A program made the translations under genes and the position numbers. From Gordonibacter urolithinfaciens (GTDB lineage: Bacteria > Actinomycetota > Coriobacteriia > Coriobacteriales > Eggerthellaceae): a DNA stretch of 64,000 bases. Of the stretch, positions 19,248-28,200 are shown piece after piece (the first letter of the stretch is position 1; every line of letters starts with the position of its first letter). The stretch covers positions 2,480,001 to 2,544,000 of the forward strand of contig NZ_LT900217.1 of assembly GCF_900199375.1 (NCBI RefSeq), read 5' to 3'. Below the pieces are notes generated by a model. The model was not told where the DNA came from and did no database searches. It was given only the letters and a program-made list of their open reading frames with translations.

Positions 19248-20795
19248 ATGAGAATCTCCCGAACAGACACCTGCGCGCGCCCGGTTGCACGGACGGCGCA
19301 GGGCTGCGCGAACAGGGTTGCACCCCCTCTCCCCTCCGCGCCCGCGACGGCTCGACCGGCTTTCGTCCAGCGGCGCGCCATATCGGGCGCCGCGGCCCTC
19401 GCCCTGGCCCTTGCCCTGATCCTCTCCTCGGCGCTTGCGCCCGGCCTCGCGTTCGCTGACACCGGCGATGAGGGCGATCCCGCCGCGCCGAACCCCGCCG
19501 CAGCGGGTGCCGACGGCGCGCAGGACGCCTCGGCCGCGGACGATGCCGTGAGCCTGGCCGCCGACGGCACGGCCGCCTCCTTGGACGGCAGCCCCTTCGC
19601 CCTCGAGGGCTTCTCGCGCTCGCAGGTGGGCAGCAACAGCGACATCGGCGGCGCCTACGCCGGCTACCGCTACCTCGTTTCCGACGAGCCGGGCAGCCTG
19701 GGCGTCATCGCAACCGATGCCTGCATCGTCGTGTACGTGCCGCACGGCGTCGCCGAGGAGAACGGGTTCGACAAGAGCTCCTCGGAGAGCCGATCGTACC
19801 TCAAGAGCCTGCTCATCGCCTTGGACTCCGAGAACGCCAAGGGCGGCTCGGTGCTGACGCGACAGGGCAACTGGATATTCACGAACGAGCCGATCGTGGA
19901 GCACGAGGGCGTCGAATACCGCTTCGACCAGGAGCTCAAGCCCGGCGAGTTCTATGCGTGCGTCATCGGCGCGGACGGCTCGGACGTGACCGACGCCGCG
20001 AACCCCGCTCACGTGCGGCTCACCCACGCCGACTTCGCCACGATGGCCCCCGCGGACAGCGTGGAGGTGGTGGGCGCCGCCACCGGCTTTGCCGCGCTCG
20101 CGGAGTTCCTGGGCGGCATCGACTTGAGCCCCTTGTGGGTCACGCTCAAGACCACGCTCACGGCCATCGTGTTCATCTTCATCTTGGGGCTGGCCGCGGC
20201 GTACTTCAGCCTGCGCATCCCCGCGCGGGCGCAGGACATCGCGGACTCCATCTTCACCATCCCCATGGTGCTGCCGCCCACGGTGTGCGGCTTTCTGCTG
20301 CTGCTCGCGTTCGGGAAGAACACGGGCGTGGGGCAGTGGTTCATCGACATCGGGTTCCCGCTCATCTTCAGCTGGCAGGCCACGGTCATCGCGGCCGTGG
20401 TGGTGGCGTTCCCGCTCATGTACCGCAGCGCGCGCGGCGCGTTCGAGAACCTGGACCCCAACATGCTGGACGCCGCCCGCACGCTCGGCTGGAGTAACGC
20501 GAAGATATTCTTCAAGCTGATGTTGCCGCTGTCGTGGTCGTCCATCGCGGCGGGCACGGTGCTCTCGTTCGCACGCGCCCTGGGCGAGTTCGGCGCCACG
20601 CTGTTCTTGGCCGGCAACTACTTAGGCATCACGCGCACCATTCCCATCGCCATCTACTTCGAGTGGATGAACGGCAACACCGACGTGGCCATCTTCTGGA
20701 CGATCGTCATCATGCTGTTCAGCTTCGTGGTCATCCTGTTCATCAACCTCTGGGGTAGGCGCACGACGAAGTACCGCAGGAGGGCCGAGGCGTGA
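19248..20795 (+). CDS. modB: Molybdate ABC transporter permease with large extracytoplasmic N-terminal domain
   Basis: A 515-residue protein. The C-terminal 225 residues (from SPLWVTLKTTLTAIVFIFIL) are a normal ModB permease with DSIFTIPMVLPPTVCGFLLL, the EAA loop in NMLDAARTLGWSNAKIFFKL, and SFARALGEFGATLFLAGNYL. Ordinary ModB proteins are about 220-230 residues and start near this point. Here about 290 residues precede it: a cleavable signal or anchor ending AFADTGDEGD (about residue 70), an Ala/Asp-rich linker, and a folded-looking domain of about 170 residues (GFSRSQVGSNSDIGGAYAGY onward) that I do not recognise. AAGGAACAACC lies before the ATG. The stop overlaps modC by four bases. Confidence 0.92.
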   Translation: MRISRTDTCARPVARTAQGCANRVAPPLPSAPATARPAFVQRRAISGAAALALALALILSSALAPGLAFADTGDEGDPAAPNPAAAGADGAQDASAADDAVSLAADGTAASLDGSPFALEGFSRSQVGSNSDIGGAYAGYRYLVSDEPGSLGVIATDACIVVYVPHGVAEENGFDKSSSESRSYLKSLLIALDSENAKGGSVLTRQGNWIFTNEPIVEHEGVEYRFDQELKPGEFYACVIGADGSDVTDAANPAHVRLTHADFATMAPADSVEVVGAATGFAALAEFLGGIDLSPLWVTLKTTLTAIVFIFILGLAAAYFSLRIPARAQDIADSIFTIPMVLPPTVCGFLLLLAFGKNTGVGQWFIDIGFPLIFSWQATVIAAVVVAFPLMYRSARGAFENLDPNMLDAARTLGWSNAKIFFKLMLPLSWSSIAAGTVLSFARALGEFGATLFLAGNYLGITRTIPIAIYFEWMNGNTDVAIFWTIVIMLFSFVVILFINLWGRRTTKYRRRAEA

Positions 20796-21904
20796 GCCTG
20801 GAAGTCAACATCAAGAAGAAGTACCCCTCTTTCACGCTGGACGTGGCGTTCACGGCGGGGGACGAGACGCTGGGGTTCCTCGGTGCGTCGGGGTGCGGCA
20901 AGAGCCTCACCATGCGCTGCATCGCCGGCATCGAGACGCCCGACGAGGGGCGCATCGTGGTGAACGACCAGGTGTTCTTCGATTCCGCGCAGCGCGTGAA
21001 CCTCACGCCGCAACAGCGCAAGACGGCGCTTCTGTTCCAGAGCTACATGCTGTTCCCGAACCTCACCGTGGCCGAGAACGTGGGCGCGGGCATCGAGCCC
21101 GCCGTGCCGCGCGGCGTGCGCGATGCCATCGTGGCCACGGAGCTCAAGCGCTTCGGCCTGGAGGGCTTCGACAAGCGCTACCCGGCGCAGCTCTCCGGCG
21201 GCCAGCAGCAGCGCGTGGCGCTCGCCCGCATGCTGGCGGCGCGGCCGGGCATCCTCATGCTGGACGAGCCGTTCTCCGCGCTCGACGCGCACCTCAAGGG
21301 CGTGCTGGAGCAGAACCTGGTGAGCCTGTTCGACGCCTACGACGGCACCATCCTGTACGTGAGCCACGACATCGACGAGGCGCTGCGCTTCTGCGACCGC
21401 ATCGCCGTGGTGGAGGCCGGGCGCATCATGGAGACGGGCACGGGCGACGACCTGGTGAACCGCCCGCAGTCGCTCGCGGGCGTGAAGCTGTCGGGCTGCA
21501 AGAACGCCACGCCGGCCGAGCGGATGGGCGAGCACCGCGTGAGGCTGCCGAAGTGGGGCATCGAGGTGGCAACCGCCGCGCCGGTGCGCGAGGACGTCAC
21601 CCACCTCGGCGTGCGCGCGTTCTACCTCGAGCGCGCGTCCGGCCCCGGCGAGAACTGCTACCGGGTGCGCGTCGACCGCGTGAGCGACTCGCGCTTCGAC
21701 CGCACGGTGCTTCTGGGCTTCCTCGACCGCGTCCAGGACGAGGCGCCCACCGTGAGCGCCGACGAGGACGAGATGAAGTACCTGCACCAGCATCTGTTCT
21801 GGCGCGTGGACAAGCTGAAGGCCGGCCCCGGCGAGCTGCCCTCCGAGGGCGACGAGCTGTGGATCCGCATCCCTCCCGACAAGGTGTACCTGGTGTCGCG
21901 GTAG
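20792..21904 (+). CDS. modC: Molybdate ABC transporter ATP-binding protein
   Basis: A 370-residue ATPase with a GTG start overlapping the modB stop (GTGA), indicating translational coupling. Motifs: Walker A FLGASGCGKSLTMRCIAGIE, Q-loop LLFQSYMLFPNLTV, signature QLSGGQQQRVALARMLA, Walker B ILMLDEPFSALDAHL and switch YVSHDIDEALRFCDR. The roughly 140 residues after the ATPase core (from about ERMGEHRVRLPKWGIEVATA) occupy the place of the MOP/TOBE-type regulatory domain of ModC, though the sequence is not a close match by eye. It completes modABC. A hairpin follows at 21913-21972. Confidence 0.95.
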   Translation: MSLEVNIKKKYPSFTLDVAFTAGDETLGFLGASGCGKSLTMRCIAGIETPDEGRIVVNDQVFFDSAQRVNLTPQQRKTALLFQSYMLFPNLTVAENVGAGIEPAVPRGVRDAIVATELKRFGLEGFDKRYPAQLSGGQQQRVALARMLAARPGILMLDEPFSALDAHLKGVLEQNLVSLFDAYDGTILYVSHDIDEALRFCDRIAVVEAGRIMETGTGDDLVNRPQSLAGVKLSGCKNATPAERMGEHRVRLPKWGIEVATAAPVREDVTHLGVRAFYLERASGPGENCYRVRVDRVSDSRFDRTVLLGFLDRVQDEAPTVSADEDEMKYLHQHLFWRVDKLKAGPGELPSEGDELWIRIPPDKVYLVSR

Positions 21905-21912
21905 GCGGCGCG

Positions 21913-21972
21913 GCGCACGCGCCCGAACATCCCTGTTTCAGCCTCTGCCCGTTCGGCGGATGGCGCGTGCGC
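21913..21972 (+). terminator. Hairpin downstream of modABC
   Basis: GCGCACGCGCC (21913-21923) pairs perfectly with GGCGCGTGCGC (21962-21972), and CGAAC/GTTCG (21924-21928 and 21951-21955) extends the stem. There is no T run, so termination would depend on Rho or on structure alone. Confidence 0.5.
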
Positions 21973-22290
21973 TGCATTGCCCCTACCGCGATACCGCGGC
22001 GGCAAGCGCCGACCAGCCGCCGTCTCCCCATCGTCCGAACATCGAAATAACAATAAAAAACAACATTCCCTTGAGAAAATTTCGCCCGAAAATATTGACG
22101 GGGGGATGGTGTAAACTTATTCTTCAAGGTAGATCGACGCAGCAAATTTTCATTTATATGCGTGTGAACAGGTTATTTATAACGGATTCGATCTTCAAGG
22201 AGCAGCATCGCCCCTCTTTCGCGAAGAGGTGGAGGCGATGCGGTCAGAGCATGCGCGACGACGTATGGGCACGGGGAAAGGGCGGACCGC
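21973..22290 (+). other. A/T-rich leader of the giant surface-protein gene
   Basis: From about 22040 to 22200 the sequence is clearly richer in A/T than its surroundings. TTGACG (22095-22100) with TTATTC (22117-22122) at a 16-base spacing is the best promoter candidate, and a TTTATA-type stretch follows near 22150-22180. The leader to the ATG at 22291 would be about 160 bases. I see no gene in it. Confidence 0.4.
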
Positions 22291-25200
22291 ATGAAGTGGA
22301 AGAAACAGGCCAACCAATCGCTGGCGATCGCACTGACCTTCGCCCTCGCCCTCACGATGAACGTCCCCTTTGCCGCGTGGGGTGCCGGCGATTCGGAGTC
22401 GGTGGCAGAGGTTCAGCAATCCGACGATGACCGTGTCGCATCGGCGACGCAGCCGTTGGAAAGTCAAGCGACGCCCGAGGACGACAATCGGAGCGACCCC
22501 GCCAATAACGGCCCGGTACCCGAAAACGGGAACGCCATGGTCGGGGAGCCGTCGACCCGCGCGCTTCCGTCGGCTTCTCCTGCTGGAGAAACGGTAGGCG
22601 CGATCGGACCACTGCGCATCTTCTATACTCTCGACTCTGGTGGTGAGCGACAGATCGGCAGCGGCTTGAACGATGATGAGAAAAGCGTTCTCGATGAGCT
22701 GAATCTTGACCCAGCGGCGTTCGAGGTTCTGCATCTCCGTCTTGTCGCAGCGGAGGGCTTCTCCTTCGAGAAGGGCTCAGGCTACCAGCTCACGGACGTA
22801 TCGGTTTCCTGGCAGGCCATCACGGCCGATGGCATGACTCTTTCCTACGGAATCGACCTGCGCTCGGAAGGCGATTCCCTTGTGTGCGACATCCCTTCGG
22901 TTCTCCTGAGGAACGTCTCCAATGGCGAGTACGAGCGGTTCGCCATCTCGTGGACTGCGGATGGGGCGCCTCCCGAGATCCACGGCGCGGCTTTCGGGTC
23001 GTATCTGGGCTTCAACCTGTTCAAGACGGGCACGGCTGCAGCGTTCGAAACCGACTCGATCATGGGAACGTACGTTTCAGGGAATGGCACGGCCATAGTG
23101 ATCGCGAAGTCGAGCGGTGGGCGCACGATAGCTATTGCCGACGAGGTTGGGTCCAATGGAAGCCCTGCGGTTTCGACCTTCAAGGACGTGGCGATAGCCT
23201 GCGATTCTGCCGGCGAGCCGTACCGAACCGAGGTCAGCGTGAACTACAGCGCCAATGCCAAGTTCGAATTGGGGGCGGATGCCGATGGCAACCGCACGCT
23301 CACGTCGTTGGAAAGCTGCACGTACCGTACCGCTCAGGGGCCCAATGCGGGCTCTATTTCCGAGGGCCAGGTGTTCACCCAGGCTATGGTGGCGAGCGTG
23401 CAAGGTGCGAAGTACCCAACGGTTCAAGCGGCCATCAACGCGGCCCAGACTGGCGAGACAGTCATCCTGCTTGAGGACGTGCAGGAAAACGTCATCGTTC
23501 CTGCGGATAAGAGCATCGTGCTCGACCTCAACGGACAGGTTGTGGAGGGTGCTCCGAACGCTGATACGGTAACCGTAGAAGGCGCGCTCACGGTTAAGGA
23601 CGACACGGCCGATGCAAATCCTGTTGTAAGCGACGATTACGGCTCTGTTACCTATGCTGCGGGCAAGATCCTCGGCAAGAGCCCGACAACCGAGCCTTAC
23701 GCAAAAGCGCTTCATGTTCAGAACGGAGGCTCGGCCACTATCGAGGGCGGCATCGTGGAGTCCGAGGACAGCGATGCGGCCTTCGTGAGCAAAGGTTCGA
23801 CCCTCACGGTAAACGGGGGTTACTTCCACAGCGCTGAATTCGGAATCGGCGTGCAAGGCGAGGGTGCGACGCTCGTGATGAGCGGTGGAGTGGTCGTTGC
23901 CGACAACAACGCTGCCATCGGAGGAAATGGCAAAGATGAGGCGGAGTCTCGCGACACGTCCATCTCGATCAGCGGTGGCACCGTCATCAGCCACATCAAT
24001 GCTGATGGATACATCGCCTGCGGTATCTACCATCCCCAGCGCGGCAAGCTGAGCATCACCGGCGGCACCGTGTACGCCGACAACGGCGTCGGCGTCCTTT
24101 TGCGCGGCGGCACGCTCGACATGACGGATGGCACGGTGATCGCCACCGGCAACGCGAGCGGCCAGGTGGGCGACAGCGCGATCGTGCAAAGCTGCTACGG
24201 CGTGCAAATCGACGGCGCAAGCGCCTACTACGACAGCGCGAACGCCAAAGCGACAATCACGGGCGGCCTCGTGAAAGCCGGCGAAAACGTCCCGGCCCTC
24301 AACGTGGTGGCACCCGGCACCATGACCGCGAACGGCGGCACGTTCTCAAGCGACGTGACCGAGTATTTGGGAGCTGGCCGAATTATTAAGGAAAACTCTG
24401 ACGGCATGTTTGTCGTGGAGAGCGATCAAGTGGCGAGCATCACCGGCGCAAACGGCGAAGTTCGGGAAACGTTCAGCTTTCTTTCCCGGGCTTTCAGTTC
24501 GGTCAAAGACGGCGAAACGGTTACTTTGCTCAAAGATGTTCCTGCAGCGGACGCTCAATACTCCGTCAGCAATAAGTCTTTCACGCTTGATTTGAATAAT
24601 TACAGCATTGACGGCACGAGATATTTCACGTTGTATATCAATAGATACGGGGAGCCTGTCGATGTTATCATCAAAAACGGCACGATAAGAAACACGTGGA
24701 ATGGGGCCGACAACGGCCCTCTCGGGATGGCGGTTTGGGCGAACCAGAATGTCAATCTGACGCTTGACAACGTGATCCTTGAGGCTGCTGAAGCGCCGGG
24801 GGGCAAACAAAGCTTCGGCCTGCGCATCGGCAACGCGTCAGGCAACACCTCCAACCCCTCCGTCACGATCAAAGGCGAGGATACCGAGATTGCCGGTGCG
24901 ACCGCCGGCATATCCGTTATCGGAAACGGCGCGAGCGCCGTGTCTTCCCTCACGCTTGAGGCCGGGACGGTTTACGGTAGCGACTTCGGCATCGTCGGCA
25001 ACGGCGATTGCGACGGCACGAGCATCGAGATAAAGGGCGGCACCGTGCGCTCGACGTCCGAAGACGGTTGCGCCATCTACCATCCGCAGGACGGCGGCTT
25101 GACCGTCTCGGGCGGCACGCTGGAAGGTGCGAACGGCGTGCAGTTCTGCGGTGAGGGCAAGCTGAGCATAGAGGGTGGAAGCATCAACGCGACGGCTGCC

Positions 25201-28200
25201 GAGATTGCCTCATCCGATACCACGACCACGAGCTCGTCCATCCTTGACGGCGCGGCGCTGTCCCTCGTTTCGCGTGGCGGTGGGGGGTACGGTGCCGCGG
25301 GCACTGCCGAGGTGTCCATCACCGGCGGCACGCTGACTAGCGCAAACAATGCCGCTATTCAGGAATACGCTGTCGGCGACGCGGGCTCGCTAATCAAGTC
25401 GCTTGCTATCTCGCAGCCCGAAGGCAAGACCCTCACGGTTTCCAGCGCCTCCGGAAAGCCCGCAGTCTCGCTCTCGGCCCTGACCGGCAACGCCTCGAAG
25501 GTGATCGCTGGCGGCACATTCTCAAGCGATCCTTCGGACTACGTCCGTGTGCGCTACGTTGCGAATCAGATAGACGGCGGGATGTACCATGTTTCGCCGA
25601 AGGGCTCCATCGAGGTGTGGAACGACTTTCTGTACAATAACCCGAATGATTCGCACTACAAGGGTACGTTTGACTCCCTGTCCGAAGCGTTGCGTGCCGC
25701 TGGCGAGCTTTCCGATGCTAACAAGGTTGTTTACATTCGCGGTGACCACATGCTTACCGAGGATGCGACCATTCCCGAAGGCGTGTACCTTTACGTGTAC
25801 GACAATGCGAAGCTGACGGTAAAAAGCGGCGCGACCCTGACGGTCGAAGCAACGTCGAAAAAGCTTGCCGTGAATGCTGGGTCTTCGCTTGCGGTTGAAG
25901 AAGGCGGGAGGGTGCTGTTGAAGCCCACGGGAAGCGTCTTGTTCTCTCGCGGTCTTGTTTCGTTGAACGACGGTTCGACGTTCGAAGGGATTCTAAGCGT
26001 CGAAGATGGTAGCTATCTTTGCCAAAATGGCTCCAACTTCTATGCGTCGACCTCGCCGGTTGTCGAAATCTTGCGTGCGAATGGTAGCACCGTGTATGCC
26101 GACACGATTTCCAGCGCGACGATCAAAGATGGGGACACCGTTACGCTTCTCGGTGATGTTACAGGACAGAGGACGATTTCGGCAAACGATGTCTATGTCG
26201 ATCTCGATGGGCATACCTGGAGCGGGTCGGCGACAACTTCGTATTCAACTATTGCTGTTTCGGGCAACAAAGTTACAATAGCGCACGGAACGGTGAAATC
26301 GCCATCCTCTTCGGCTTTGGAAGTGTCCGGCACAGATTCTCGCGCGATTATCGCCTCCGACGCGATCGTTGAGAACGACGGGGCTTCCAAGCCGGCCGTG
26401 TTCTTGAAATCCAACGGTTCCCTTGAAGTGCAAGGCGCCATTCTTGCCCACAACAACTTCGCCATCTCGGGGAATGGGATTGGTGCCGACAACACATCCG
26501 TCGTTATCAAGGACGTTGCCTCCGTCAGGTCCGAAGCCGCGGCAGCAATCTACCATCCCCAGACCGGCACGCTCGAAGTGAGCGGAGGGGCTATCGAGGG
26601 CGTCACCGGTGTCGAGATGCGCTCCGGTACGCTGAACGTCTCTGGGAACGCGAGCATCACTGGGACGGGATCGCCGTTTGCCGTAGCATCGAACGCAAAC
26701 GGCGCCACGACTACCGGTGCCGGTATCGCCGTTGTGCAGCATGTGACGAAAAACAACATCGACGTGACCATCTCTGGCGGCACGATTTCGGGTGCGTCGG
26801 CGCTTAGCGTGAGCAATCCGGAAAACAACGATGAAGCCGACATCGCCAAAGTCAAAGTTTCCGTGATAGGCGGCACGCTCAATGCCATCAACGGCGGTGC
26901 GGATGTCGTGCAGAGCATCAAGGAAGATTTCATCACCGGCGGCACGTTCAACAAGGTGCTTGATACCAAGTATTACGAAGAGAGCATCTACCAGCAGAAC
27001 GCGCAGGATGCAACCGATGAGCCTGGCAGCGTGGTGCCGCGAGCGTTCGAGATCAAGTACGACTTGGGTGGCGGCATGCTGGCAGGCACTGCGAAGAACC
27101 CTGCTTCTTACACGTATTTCGACGAGAGCTTCACGCTGGCCAACCCGGAGCGGGCGGGTTATACGTTCGCGGGTTGGACAGGTTCCGGCATCGATGATGG
27201 AGCAGAGTCTGTGACCATTGCGAAGGGGTCGACGGGCAACCGCTCCTACACGGCCACTTGGACGGCGAACACGAACACGGCTTACACGGTGGAGCATTAC
27301 CAGCAAAATCTCGACGGCACGTATGCGTTGGCCGAAACCGACAGCCTGACGGGCGAGACGGACGCGACGGTCACCGCGGCCCCCAAGGCCTACGAGGGCT
27401 TCACCCTCAACGAGGACGCACAGGGGACGGTTGCTTCCGGCACTATCGCCGGTGACGGGTCGCTCGTTTTGAAGCTCTGCTACGACCGCAACGCATACGA
27501 CGTCACCTACAAAGTGATCGGTTCCTATTTCGCAAACGACTCTTACCAGGTCGACAAGAACGTGCGCTACGGTGCGGAGCTCGCGCTGATAGGCGACGAC
27601 ATGTCACAGGTAGGCTATGTGTGGAATGGTTGGTCGGGGCTGCCCGCTACCATGCCTGACAATGCGGTCACAGTCACGGGCTACTATACCGCGGCTGATG
27701 ACACCGCTTACACCGTCAGGCATTTCTTCCAGAACATAGAGGACGAAGGGTACACCCAAAACGGCGTGGATGAGATGACCGGCACCACCGGCGCGAAGAC
27801 CAAAGCTGCGGCCAAGTCCGCTACCGGCTTCACGGCCAAGCCTTTCGAGCAGGCCGATATCGCCGCCGATGGATCGACGGTCGTCGGCATCTACTACGAC
27901 CGCAATGTGCATACCGTGTCCTACCGGTACAAGGGGAAGGTTCCCGCAGGGGCTTCGACGCTTCCTGATCCTCAGGAGTACCGCTACGGGGCTAATATCG
28001 CCGTCGCGCCTGCCGCCACGGCTCCCGGGTACACGTTCGCCGGTTGGAGCGAGGCCGACGAGCTGGTCATGGGCGACGCCGATGTCGTCCTGTACGGCTC
28101 GTTCACGGCGCTCGGCGACACCGCCTACAAGGTGGAGCACTACCAGCAGATGCTTGACGGTACCTACGAGCTGGCCGAAACCGACAGGCTGAAGGGCCAA

